A stretch of DNA of 52,044 nt from Clostridiaceae bacterium (GTDB taxonomy: Bacteria; Bacillota; Clostridia; Lachnospirales; Lachnospiraceae), in NCBI GenBank assembly GCA_910575795.1, contig CAJTGE010000037.1:1-52044 (forward strand). Direction: 5' to 3'. Position numbers and translations under genes: made by a program. This document shows positions 32,550 through 40,201 of the stretch, in pieces. The notes below the pieces were generated by a model. The model had not been told where the DNA came from. It ran no database searches and saw only the letters and a list, made by a program, of their open reading frames with translations. Every line of letters begins with the position of its first letter. Positions within the stretch are counted from its first letter, which is position 1.

Positions 32550-34103
32550 ATGACTGGCTATATGCGTACAAACAAAGTATATATCAATAACGATCATCCG
32601 TTGCGCCCTTATGTAGAGCGCATCACTGCGCTCGCGAACAACCTCTCGAACGCTGCCCTGTTCCGGGAACGCCAGGCGATGACCGCTGTAGATAAGCCTG
32701 AGGCTGAATGGACGGATAATGAGCGCCAGGTGATGAACGAACTCCACGATGCAAAGCGCCTGCGTGGCGGTAAATGGAAACTCCCAGAAAAAGGGAAGGC
32801 TGCGCTTTCAAGCGGATGTCTGGATGATGTCATGAAAGCTTGCAGCAATCCGGACTATTATGCGGAAGGACTCCCAAGGCAAAGCGCCCAGCATGTCCTA
32901 AAGCAGGTTGCTGCCGACATGTTCTCTTTCCTCAAAGCATGTGCAGCGTTTAAAGAAAAGCCATCCGCATTCACAGGGAAGCCAGAGCTGCCCCATTACA
33001 AGCGCAAGGGCGGCCATGCGACCGTCTATGTCTCGAACCAGGATTGTCAGATCAAGGTCGGTCCTGATGGGAAATGGTACGCGTATTTTCCGTTCAAAAA
33101 GGATACGCCGCTCTGCATCGGCATGCCTATCCCTGACGCAAGACTGAAGGAAGCGACGATCACGCCAAGGAATGGAAGGTATGAGATCTCGTTTAAGTTT
33201 GAAATGGATAAGGAACTGCCGGAGCCGCAGGCGGTATCCAGCCGTATCTGCGCCATTGATTTTGGCGTGGATAACCTGATGGCTGTCACGAACAACTGCG
33301 GGCTGCCCTGCGTCCTGTATAAAGGCGGCGTGCCAAAATCCATAAACCAGCAGTACAACAAGCAGGCTGCGGATATCGTCAGTAAGCAGACCCTTGAGAC
33401 CGGGAAGAAGTTTATCCCAACGGAAGAATACTATGCAGTCACGAACAGGCGGAATGACCGGATCGACGACTGCTTTAAGAAGTGCGCGAAACACTTTGTT
33501 GCCTGGTGCGTAGAAAACCGTATCGACACCGTGGTAATGGGTGTGAACCGCCTCTGGAAGCAGAAGTCAGAGCTCGGCCATAAGAACAACCAGGAGTTCG
33601 TGCAGCTCCCATTCTTCAAGCTGCGCAGTATAATCCGGTATCTCTGTGAGTGGAATGGCATCCGGTGCGTGGAGCAGGAAGAAAGCTACACCTCGAAAGC
33701 CAGCTTCCTGGATATGGACCCGATCCCGGTGTATGGAGGGGAAGATTCGCCCAGAAAGCCGTTGTTCTCTGGCAAAAGGAGGCCGTACTGGTATCACGGG
33801 AATTATAAGGGAGACGGGTTCCGTGGATTATATACGTCTGCCGACGGGACTATCATCAACTCTGACCTGAACGGTTCCGCAAATATCCTGCGGAAGGCTT
33901 TCCTGGGAGCATTCCAGGCTGGGCAGATACCTGATTTCTCCACTGTAGAGGTCATTAAGCACCCGGATCTCGAAAAGCAAAAAGCCAACCGCGAAAAGCA
34001 GCTGGCTAAAGGGATTCAGCCGAATGGAGAAAAACATGTCAGCAGATCCAGGCAAAAAAGGGAACACAGGAAGCAGAATTTAAGGCTGTCTTCCGCCGCT
34101 TGA
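32550..34103 (+). CDS. tnpB: TnpB, RNA-guided endonuclease with rearranged RuvC and no zinc finger
   Basis: 517 aa; the ATG at 32550 is chosen for the AAGGAGG 8 nt upstream. RuvC-I CAIDFGVDNLMAV has its Asp near residue 236, and RuvC-III NSDLNGSANILRKA has its Asp near residue 438. The canonical RuvC-II Glu is absent (VVMGVNRLWKQ where IVxED is usual); instead EQEESYTSKASF provides candidate Glu residues, as in TnpB clades with rearranged catalytic centres. The four-Cys zinc finger between RuvC-II and III is missing (YTSKASFLDMD with no CxxC). TnpB cleaves DNA guided by an RNA from the element right end. The protein looks complete and potentially active. Confidence 0.9.
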   Translation: MTGYMRTNKVYINNDHPLRPYVERITALANNLSNAALFRERQAMTAVDKPEAEWTDNERQVMNELHDAKRLRGGKWKLPEKGKAALSSGCLDDVMKACSNPDYYAEGLPRQSAQHVLKQVAADMFSFLKACAAFKEKPSAFTGKPELPHYKRKGGHATVYVSNQDCQIKVGPDGKWYAYFPFKKDTPLCIGMPIPDARLKEATITPRNGRYEISFKFEMDKELPEPQAVSSRICAIDFGVDNLMAVTNNCGLPCVLYKGGVPKSINQQYNKQAADIVSKQTLETGKKFIPTEEYYAVTNRRNDRIDDCFKKCAKHFVAWCVENRIDTVVMGVNRLWKQKSELGHKNNQEFVQLPFFKLRSIIRYLCEWNGIRCVEQEESYTSKASFLDMDPIPVYGGEDSPRKPLFSGKRRPYWYHGNYKGDGFRGLYTSADGTIINSDLNGSANILRKAFLGAFQAGQIPDFSTVEVIKHPDLEKQKANREKQLAKGIQPNGEKHVSRSRQKREHRKQNLRLSSAA

Positions 34104-34225
34104 TTTTTTTAAAAAAGTAATCCCATTGGGATAACAGGGCTTCGTGAATAGCCTTAAGCCACTTATCGCTGCTCTTTGGAAACCACGCCTGATGGCGCTG
34201 TTTCCAGCGACTTCAGACGTGGTAA
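34050..34225 (+). ncRNA. Putative omega RNA (reRNA) region of the TnpB element
   Basis: By analogy with IS605-group elements, the guide RNA spans the tnpB 3' end and the right end. Here 34183-34222 folds as CCACGCCTGA/TCAGACGTGG, with an inner stem GGCGCTG/CAGCGAC. The guide would be the flank starting around GTAATTCATC. Position is inferred from structure only. Confidence 0.4.
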
Positions 34226-34326
34226 TTCATCGTATTACGTCCGCAAAAATAACTCCCCGCCATCATATATACGGCATATGCTGCCGCACGCTGCCTATCA
34301 TAACCTTTTCCGATGAATGATTTCAT
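34213..34326 (-). pseudogene. N-terminal fragment of a small gene cut by the TnpB element
   Basis: The ATG at 34326 follows AAAGGAAG. The frame reads MKSFIGKGYDRQRAAAYAVY, then MMAGSYFCGRNTMN, and then runs into the transposon right end, which supplies YHV and the stop codon. The sequence past the left end of the element (minus strand, below 32265) could hold the rest: an LCAFW then stop reading exists there in one frame. Family unknown; the reading is plausible but short. Confidence 0.45.
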
Positions 34327-34422
34327 CACAAACACTTCCTTTCTTTTTTGGTGGAATGGGTTGATAAGTTTTTTAATCGCCAAACCGGACAAAAATAAGC
34401 CAGCTTAGCAAAAAAGTGCATA

Positions 34423-34439
34423 ATAACCCTATGGGTTAT
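34423..34439. repeat. Perfect inverted repeat ATAACCC/GGGTTAT
   Basis: 7-bp arms around TAT, nested within weaker outer complementarity (AGCCAG at 34398-34403 and CTGGCT further on). It lies upstream of the interrupted small gene and could be a leader hairpin or operator. Confidence 0.4.
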
Positions 34440-34555
34440 CATGTTTTCCCACCAAACTGGCTCTTATATACCAATTTTACGTTTTTTTACTCTATCCACT
34501 TCCAAAAAGAATTAAGAAGTTGTCTATTAATATAGCACACATTTCTGGATACGTC

Positions 34556-34603
34556 CAGTCTTTTTTTATATTATTGTTTCAGTCTTTTTTTATATTATTG
34601 TTT
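34556..34603. repeat. 24-bp tandem direct repeat, two copies
   Basis: CAGTCTTTTTTTATATTATT plus GTTT occurs twice in tandem with a third CAG start. It is AT-rich and lies 10 bp past the stop of the 154-aa gene. It contains no gene; the region 34327-34612 holds only this repeat and the inverted repeat. Confidence 0.7.
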
Positions 34604-34612
34604 CAGAACTCC

Positions 34613-35077
34613 TCACCCCACATATGTATCGAAAAAATCGAAACTAAATTCCCACTTAATAGTATCGTTTTCCGGTATCACAAAAACATCATCTGCCATA
34701 CGCATGAGCAGCATCAGCTCATCCCTCCCGGCATACCCGCACGGTATTCCAAACAACACCAGGCCGGTCTCTAAGCGTATTGTCCCATGCATCTCATCGC
34801 TTTTCACAGAAATGTCCGCCTCAATTGCCTCCGCTAATACCTTGCCGGCCGCAACCATATCCTCAAAACATGCCCTCTTTTTCGGATCAAAAATCCGTCT
34901 GGTCTTTTCAAGCTCATTTTCGCACCTTTCCAGCAGCTTCTGGAACCCCTGCTCGTTCTGCTCCTTTTCAGCCAGCTTTTCCTCCTCTGTCATGGAACTC
35001 TGGAGTCTTTGCAACTCCTCATCCACCTCATCCATCAGTTCTTTCGCTTTTGTGTAATATTTTTTCTCAAACTCCAT
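34613..35077 (-). CDS. Hypothetical protein, 154 aa, coiled-coil N-terminus
   Basis: ATG after GAGGGGG. Residues 1-65 are strongly charged and helical (KAKELMDEVDEELQRLQSS, EEEKLAEKEQNEQG), probably a coiled coil. The rest is a small globular part ending DDVFVIPENDTIKWEFSF. No family was recognised. It is divergent from an XRE-type regulator gene with about 120 bp between, which could be a regulated pair, but there is no toxin-like hallmark. Confidence 0.7.
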   Translation of the reverse strand: MEFEKKYYTKAKELMDEVDEELQRLQSSMTEEEKLAEKEQNEQGFQKLLERCENELEKTRRIFDPKKRACFEDMVAAGKVLAEAIEADISVKSDEMHGTIRLETGLVLFGIPCGYAGRDELMLLMRMADDVFVIPENDTIKWEFSFDFFDTYVG

Positions 35078-35201
35078 TACATTTACCCCCTCTTTCTTGT
35101 CCTTTTATTCTTACAGTCTAACATAATGGTATTTTCAGTACAAATATTGGGTATGATTAATCCAATCTGAACGGTAAAATATTTTCAAAAGAAAGGTAGT
35201 G

Positions 35202-35519
35202 ATGAAAATGGATGTTCATGAGCGATTGAACAAGCTCAAGGAGCAACACAGATGGACGGAATACAAACTTGCAAAAGCCTGCGGCCTGTCAGAATCGACC
35301 CTCGCGAATATATTCCGCCGCAACACCATGCCGTCCATCGCCACGCTGGAAACAATCTGCAGTGGATTCGGTATTTCCATGGCCCAGTTTTTCGCTGAAG
35401 ACGAAATGGTGGAGCTGACTCCGGAACTCAAGGAGCTGTTTGAGCATTGGGTGAATCTGACAGTCGAACAAAAGAGCGCTGTTTATACAGTCATTAAGGC
35501 ATTCGACAGTTCAAAATGA
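35202..35519 (+). CDS. XRE-family helix-turn-helix regulator
   Basis: 105 aa from the ATG at 35202 (AAAGG 5 nt upstream; a GTG codon directly before and an ATG two codons later are alternatives). An HTH_3 domain fills residues 5-60: LNKLKEQHRWTEYKLAKACG, then LSESTLANIFRRNTMPS as recognition segment, then IATLETICSGFGISMAQFF. A short C-terminal helix follows. It is likely a repressor acting on the divergent 154-aa gene or its own promoter. Upstream, ATTGGGTATGATTAATCCAAT (35143-35163) is an imperfect dyad that could be its operator. Confidence 0.85.
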   Translation: MKMDVHERLNKLKEQHRWTEYKLAKACGLSESTLANIFRRNTMPSIATLETICSGFGISMAQFFAEDEMVELTPELKELFEHWVNLTVEQKSAVYTVIKAFDSSK

Positions 35520-35521
35520 TT

Positions 35522-35556
35522 TGGCCTCCTGATATTTTTGAACTATCAGAAGGCCA
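35522..35556. terminator. Convergent terminator between the XRE and ASCH genes
   Basis: TGGCCTCCTGATA pairs with TATCAGAAGGCCA (12 of 13) around a 9-nt loop, starting 3 bp past the XRE stop. A T run follows at 35568 on the plus strand. Confidence 0.75.
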
Positions 35557-35564
35557 GTCACATA

Positions 35565-36005
35565 CTATTTTTCCCCAATATTCTTTACCTCAAAAATCCT
35601 ATGTATTTTCAGCACATAGTACACCACGCCCCTCTCTGCTCTCCACTCTTCCCGCCCGGTTCCCTCGCTTATGGTACACTCAGCGGAAAACTGCGGTTTG
35701 TTGCTGCCATACCCGTTCCGGAACACGATCATTTTCTTCTCCTCATTCCAGACAGCCTCCGGCTCCCCATTGGAAAAATCATAGTGCCTTCCAAAATAGT
35801 TCTCGAACCGTTTCGTCCAGTACGGCTTTACCTCCCTATATTCCTCCTTCTTCTGCCCAGACAGGATCATGTCGAACCACTGTTTTTTCAGTGTCAGAAC
35901 CATATCTCTGCTGTGGTAATACCGATACCGGCATTCCTTTGAACAGAACATCTGGCCTTTTCTGGAAAGGCTTCTGCTCCCACATTGGATGCATCTTTCT
36001 GCCAT
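35565..36005 (-). CDS. ASCH-domain protein with N-terminal zinc knuckle
   Basis: 146 aa; ATG after AGGAGGG. Residues 4-25 hold CIQCGSRSLSRKGQMFCSKEC, a four-Cys zinc motif. From about 34 the sequence follows the ASCH fold: VLTLKKQWFDMILSGQKKEEYREVK read as a strand-helix unit with the conserved G-x-K-x-x-E-x-R, and later IVFRNGYG. ASCH proteins bind RNA or nucleotides (PUA-like beta barrel) and are common in phages and plasmids. It is the last gene of the transfer-type operon, 22 bp after the Smr gene. Confidence 0.8.
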   Translation of the reverse strand: MAERCIQCGSRSLSRKGQMFCSKECRYRYYHSRDMVLTLKKQWFDMILSGQKKEEYREVKPYWTKRFENYFGRHYDFSNGEPEAVWNEEKKMIVFRNGYGSNKPQFSAECTISEGTGREEWRAERGVVYYVLKIHRIFEVKNIGEK

Positions 36006-36027
36006 CTTTCTTTCCCTCCTATGCGCC

Positions 36028-36327
36028 TTACGCCATCACCAGCTTCGTCATCCCCGGGTTCCAGTCCACATGCAGAACCTGGTAATTTCGGGAACTGAGG
36101 CGTGTGTTCCTTAGCATCTCCTTGATAGCGCAGCCATGGTTATAGCCATGGATGATATACATACTGACGCTCCCCTTTAAAAGCGCAAGGATGTTCTTTA
36201 AGAAACGCTGTGCCTTAGGACATGTTAACCCATGCACATCCACGTACAGCTCCCCATCGACGATACTGAGTCTCGCCAGATCATCCCTCGAAAACACAAC
36301 CTCAAATTTCTTTACTTGCTCAGCCAT
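36028..36327 (-). CDS. Smr-like small domain protein
   Basis: 99 aa from the ATG at 36327 (AAGGAG upstream); the longer frame is not supported. The motif LYVDVHGLTCPKAQRFLKNI matches the conserved D-x-H-G-x-x of Smr domains (MutS2 C-terminal nicking/RNase domain). It is followed by YIIHGYNHGCAIKEML, matching the H-G-x-G-x-G-x-L segment with changes. It is a stand-alone mini-Smr, possibly nucleic-acid-binding or nuclease. There are 168 bp to the relaxase gene upstream, so it may have its own promoter. Confidence 0.7.
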   Translation of the reverse strand: MAEQVKKFEVVFSRDDLARLSIVDGELYVDVHGLTCPKAQRFLKNILALLKGSVSMYIIHGYNHGCAIKEMLRNTRLSSRNYQVLHVDWNPGMTKLVMA

Positions 36328-36495
36328 AATTAAAATCTCCTTTCTTGATGAAACAATTGTTATTTTTTCTCTGTTGCTGACACGGGGATGATAGGACAAG
36401 ATTCAGGAAAACACACAAAGAAAATTATTAAAAATTTCTTACATCGCACCGGACGGCGCAGGTTCCGGGCACCCCATATACCAGATGTCCGCTTG

Positions 36496-37716
36496 TCACC
36501 GCTCCTCCTCTTCATGCCGCCGTTCCCTGCCGAGATAAGCATCTTCCAGGCTGTCCATAGCCTCGTACACCGACGCATACCGGGAAATGTCATACGCCTG
36601 CCCTGCCTCGCCAAGCACTCCCAGTTCCCGCTCATCCGGTTCCCTTACTGCCTGCATGCCTTCCCGCATCACATCAGCAAGGAGGCTTGGCCCGCCTTCC
36701 GCAATCTGCCCTTTAAGCCTTCCGATCTCTGCCTGAAGCCCTAAGTTCCCTTCCTGCGCCCGGTCTGCATGGGCCTTCATTTCCTCTGCCCTCAGCCTTG
36801 CCTCAGCCGCCTCCCGTTCCTTCCGTGCCGTCTCTTCCTTATCCAAGCCCATCTGCGCTGCCGCCAGACGGAGCGCTTCATACTCCTCCGCAGCCAGGGA
36901 TACATACCCCCTGCCGTCTTTGGCGACGGTCTTTTTCTCCTCCGGGATCTCCCCCAGTGCCTCCCTTACCAGCTCCCCGACCATGCGGGTATTCCCCCGG
37001 GAGTGTTCGATTGCCTCGATGTGCCGGTCCCGCTTGTAATCATCAATCTTTAAATGCCTGGCCTTCTTTGGTTTTTTATCGACGGTAATCCCCCGCTCCT
37101 CGCAGATCTCGATCCACCTGGCACGCATCATGCGGTCAAACGCCATCTTCCGGTTGTTGCGCCTGCCCTCCGGCAGGCCAGGCTCCGGCGGCTGTACACC
37201 CGCCTCCTTTAAAGCACGGTCAAGGCCGATCCGTACCGTGCCATCCTTCGTGGTATAATCCCAGACCCTCCGAATATGGGCATGGATAGTCGCCTCATCC
37301 TTATGGACTGCCCAATTTAATACATGCATGTGGTTCCCATGGTCTTTATTCCATTCCTCCAGGTATTTTATATACTCATCAAAACATGCATCAAACACAG
37401 CCGGGTCTTTGATTGTTTCATCCACGTTCCCTATCTGAAGGATCAGCTCCTCCGGGCAGTACCGGCTCACCCTCAGGTAATCATCGATATCCAGCTTCTC
37501 CGGCCTGTGTTGGTTCTGATCCTTAACCATCTGCCCGTAATGCTCTTCGTAAAACTTCCTCTCCGCCTCTTCAAAACTTAAATCTTCATAGACGCACCAG
37601 TAGCGGTTGTCCTTCAGCCTTTCCTGGTCAATATGGTCTGCTTTATCGACATCAAACGTCCGGTCATTATGGCTCGCTGAGCCCTGTGTCCGGGAGTTAT
37701 TGTGTGATACCTTCAT
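36496..37716 (-). CDS. MobV/Pre-like relaxase, metal motif intact
   Basis: 406 aa from the ATG at 37716 (GAAGGAGGGG 8 nt upstream). The N-terminal 200 residues resemble MobV/Pre relaxases. The metal-binding motif HKDEATIHAHIRRV (about residues 139-152) has the H-x-D-E and H-x-H pattern of MobM-type enzymes, preceded by HGNHMHVLNW. A conserved RRNNRKMAFDRMMRARW follows. The C-terminal half is an Ala/Glu-rich coiled coil (EREAAEARLRAEEMKAHAD). It should nick an oriT for mobilisation. Its start overlaps the stop of the upstream paralog by 20 bp, indicating translational coupling. No oriT was identified. Confidence 0.8.
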   Translation of the reverse strand: MKVSHNNSRTQGSASHNDRTFDVDKADHIDQERLKDNRYWCVYEDLSFEEAERKFYEEHYGQMVKDQNQHRPEKLDIDDYLRVSRYCPEELILQIGNVDETIKDPAVFDACFDEYIKYLEEWNKDHGNHMHVLNWAVHKDEATIHAHIRRVWDYTTKDGTVRIGLDRALKEAGVQPPEPGLPEGRRNNRKMAFDRMMRARWIEICEERGITVDKKPKKARHLKIDDYKRDRHIEAIEHSRGNTRMVGELVREALGEIPEEKKTVAKDGRGYVSLAAEEYEALRLAAAQMGLDKEETARKEREAAEARLRAEEMKAHADRAQEGNLGLQAEIGRLKGQIAEGGPSLLADVMREGMQAVREPDERELGVLGEAGQAYDISRYASVYEAMDSLEDAYLGRERRHEEEER

Positions 37717-38887
37717 CTGTCTCCCCTCCTTCCTGGCCTCCCGCATAATACCCACATCTTAACAGCCCCATGCGCAGGGCCGCGTACTCAAGCTCCAGGC
37801 TTTTTTTCTCCCCTTCCCGCATGGCACGCATTTCATCTGCCGCCTGTTCATCCTCCAGGGCTTTTAAGAGATGTTCTGCCGCCTGCCTGCTCTTTGATGC
37901 GTATGCCCCGCATAGGCATTCCCGGATCTTTAACAGCCGGTAGCTTTCTTCCGGTACCAGGATGCTGCCGTGCGGCGTTTCCATGACGCCCGGTATCTCT
38001 TCATCCATATCCATGGCAGGGGCCTGTTCTTCAATCTCCATGACCTGGCGGAGCATATCCTTCGCGTACTCTTCCTCCATCTCCGCGTCTTCCCTGGCTT
38101 TTAGCGCCTGGCGCAGGGTATGGATCCCCGGCTCCCGGTTAACCAGGATCCCGGCATCTTCAAAACAGCCATACAACGCCTCCCTGGAAATCCGGTCGAA
38201 CGTCATCTTCCGGTTATTGTACCGGGACTCCTCCACGCCTTCATCCGGATACGGGACACCTGCGTCATTTAACGCCCCGGTCATGCTGATTGTCCTTACC
38301 CCGTTTTTCCCGATACAGTCCCATACCCTCCGTACTACGGCACGGTACGGCGGCTTATCTGAGATATGCACATTCAGGACATGCAGGTGGTCGCCGTGCT
38401 CCTTATTCCACTCCCGCATCCAGGAAAGGTACCGCATGATACAGTCCCGGAATACATCAGGGCCTGGGATCCCCTCCCCGTTATTTTTTCCCGCCTGGAT
38501 AACCAGTTCCTCTGGGCAGGTGTATCTTTTGCCGTGCAGAGCCTCTGCTGTGATCATGCGGTCTGCATGCCTGTTCTTCCTGTAGGTTTGGTTCCTGGCC
38601 TCCACCATGTCCTCATAATGCCCCTTGTAATAGGAAATTTCTGACCGGAAAGTGTTCTGGATCCGGTTCACGCACCAAATCCGGGAATACCCATCCGTAA
38701 GATTCTGGAAATACGCTTTTGCCTTCTTCCCGTCCTTCGGGAACGCGACACGCTCCGTATGGTGAGTCAGGCGCACTGCTTTTTCCTCTGCGCTGCCAGC
38801 CTGGCCTGCATCCTGCCCGTGCCTTACAGCTTTCGTGGTTTCGTCGTTATGCTCTTCCATATAATAAAACGCAGGCAGTGTCCGCAT
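37697..38887 (-). CDS. Degenerate MobV-like relaxase paralog lacking the metal-binding histidines
   Basis: 396 aa if started at the ATG at 38887; the ATG at 38860 is an alternative. AAGGAGGG lies 26 nt upstream of the first, so the start is uncertain. The protein aligns with the neighbouring relaxase: WCVNRIQNTF with WCVYEDLSF, YTCPEELVIQAG with YCPEELILQIG, HGDHLHVLNVHI with HGNHMHVLNWAV, VVRRVWDC with HIRRVWDY, and RYNNRKMTFDRISR with RRNNRKMAFDRMMR. At the catalytic motif it reads SDKPPYRAVVRRV where the paralog has HKDEATIHAHIRRV, so all three histidines are gone. It is probably a non-catalytic partner such as an accessory oriT-binding subunit. Confidence 0.75.
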   Translation of the reverse strand: MRTLPAFYYMEEHNDETTKAVRHGQDAGQAGSAEEKAVRLTHHTERVAFPKDGKKAKAYFQNLTDGYSRIWCVNRIQNTFRSEISYYKGHYEDMVEARNQTYRKNRHADRMITAEALHGKRYTCPEELVIQAGKNNGEGIPGPDVFRDCIMRYLSWMREWNKEHGDHLHVLNVHISDKPPYRAVVRRVWDCIGKNGVRTISMTGALNDAGVPYPDEGVEESRYNNRKMTFDRISREALYGCFEDAGILVNREPGIHTLRQALKAREDAEMEEEYAKDMLRQVMEIEEQAPAMDMDEEIPGVMETPHGSILVPEESYRLLKIRECLCGAYASKSRQAAEHLLKALEDEQAADEMRAMREGEKKSLELEYAALRMGLLRCGYYAGGQEGGETDEGITQ

Positions 38888-38963
38888 CTGCCGTGCGGGC
38901 AGCCTGCCTGCTCCCTCCTTCTTTTCTTTTTTTCTCCCCTGGTTTCGGGCATTCCAAGCGCCA

Positions 38964-40070
38964 TCAGTACATCCGGTTGTTGTCCTTATACTTTTTATGC
39001 AGCGCACGCACCCCAATGCCCAGCACAGCCACCAGAGCCAGCGGAATCAGTACCTTTACCAGCGCGGCGGCTGTCATCACAATCTTCTCCCAGATGCCCG
39101 GGTTCGTGTACAGGCTGTCATCATCTGACGGCTCCTGTATCTCCAGGGAGAGATCCGGGTAATTCTTTTTCTGGAATTCAGCATCGCTCTTTTGCACCGC
39201 TTTACTCTCCTCTTCGTAAGTCTTCTTATTGAAATAATAACGGGAGTCCGTATCCGTGATCTCCCCGTCCCTCACGGTCCGGATCGCCAGATCCTTCATA
39301 GGTGTTTCCTCCCCTGCATGGATATCAAAGAACCCTCCAAAAGCAGCCCCGCCTGTATGGGCCCAGACATAAGAGAGGGAGGTATCCTTGCTTGCGGACT
39401 CATTGAAGGTGATCGCCGGCGCCCCGGATTCCCGGTACTTCCCCGCAGGCAGTTTCACCTTCGCCCGAAAGAAGTATGGCTCCATATGGAGCGGGATCTG
39501 GTAGGTTTTGTAATCCTCATCCACAATAGTCAGCACTGCCTCATCAAATGCGTTCACCGGCTGGCACTGGATGACCAAGGTTCCGGTCTCTGCCGCCCCA
39601 TCGCTTAAATCAAACTCCTCCATCCCGGTATCCGGGAGCCCGTCATCATACATAGCCGGATCCCAGATGTTGCTTTCCCCAGCCCCGTTAAGATCCGGCG
39701 CATCCTCAATCCCTTCGTCACCAAACTGGCTGCTGTAGGACACGGTGATACGGATGATCCCTCCGTCCTGTAAGTCAGCTTCCGGCTCATAAGCTAGGTC
39801 GTAATACCCGTAGATATCCCCGCTCACCCTGGCATCCACCTCGACAATATCCGGCACGGCGTCCAGGTTATATCGGAAGCCGGTATCCGCGGACAGGATG
39901 CATGGGACGCCGCCTACCGAAACTTCCACTTCGATAGAGTCATCCCCTGTCTGGTTATCCACAACGATGTTTGTGTTCCCCGCAAAGGCCGTAACCTGCC
40001 CCATGCCGTTTACAAGGATGACAAATGCGGAAGCTGCCGTACATAAGGCCCTTTTCCCGGCTGCACGCAT
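38964..40070 (-). CDS. Exported membrane-anchored protein of the transfer-type operon
   Basis: About 368 aa from the ATG at 40070 (weak AGGA upstream); the ATG at 40097 is possible. The signal peptide is ALCTAASAFVILVNGMGQVTA. The ectodomain is acidic with two beta-rich halves (IEVEVSVGGVPC, LVIQCQPVNAFDEAVLTIVD) and a YFNKKTYEEESK stretch. The C-terminus has one transmembrane helix (VLIPLALVAVLGIGV) and a basic tail (RALHKKYKDNN), the usual stop-transfer layout. No catalytic motif was seen. It sits between the NlpC/P60 and relaxase genes, which suggests a surface part of the transfer apparatus or an adhesin. Confidence 0.8.
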   Translation of the reverse strand: MRAAGKRALCTAASAFVILVNGMGQVTAFAGNTNIVVDNQTGDDSIEVEVSVGGVPCILSADTGFRYNLDAVPDIVEVDARVSGDIYGYYDLAYEPEADLQDGGIIRITVSYSSQFGDEGIEDAPDLNGAGESNIWDPAMYDDGLPDTGMEEFDLSDGAAETGTLVIQCQPVNAFDEAVLTIVDEDYKTYQIPLHMEPYFFRAKVKLPAGKYRESGAPAITFNESASKDTSLSYVWAHTGGAAFGGFFDIHAGEETPMKDLAIRTVRDGEITDTDSRYYFNKKTYEEESKAVQKSDAEFQKKNYPDLSLEIQEPSDDDSLYTNPGIWEKIVMTAAALVKVLIPLALVAVLGIGVRALHKKYKDNNRMY

Positions 40071-40107
40071 ATCCTTTCTTCCTGTTACATTGCTCATGTT
40101 AAAATAT

Positions 40108-40135
40108 GGCGGAGGAGATCCTGCTCTCCCCCGCC
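40108..40135 (-). other. GC-rich hairpin between the NlpC/P60 gene and the next gene
   Basis: GGCGGAGGAGA pairs with TCTCCCCCGCC (10 of 11) around a 6-nt loop, just upstream of the next start codon. It lacks a T tract, so it may be an mRNA processing or stability element rather than a terminator. Confidence 0.5.
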
Positions 40136-40201
40136 TCCTCCTTTCCGGCCCCATGATGGCGCCACATGTTCTCTATGTTTTCTGGTTTTCTGATGCTGCC
40201 G

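Larger units (their letters stand above)
32265..34225 (+). mobile_element. IS1341-type (IS200/IS605 group) element with tnpB only
   Basis: Bounded by matching subterminal hairpins. The left end has CCACGTCTGA/TCAGGCGTGG (32267-32295); the right end has CCACGCCTGA/TCAGACGTGG (34183-34222). It carries tnpB and no tnpA, so it depends on a transposase elsewhere or is immobile. Boundaries are approximate, because these elements make no target duplication. Insertion appears to have cut a small minus-strand gene at the right end. Confidence 0.75.

Noticed and set aside
32550..34103. Nuclease-dead TnpB-derived repressor (TldR-like)
   Set aside because: RuvC-I and RuvC-III Asp residues and nearby Glu residues are present, and the transposon ends are intact, so a domesticated inactive form is not supported.
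34613..35519. Possible toxin-antitoxin pair (154-aa protein and XRE regulator)
   Set aside because: The genes are divergent, not co-transcribed, and the 154-aa protein has no toxin motif; regulator plus target is the safer reading.
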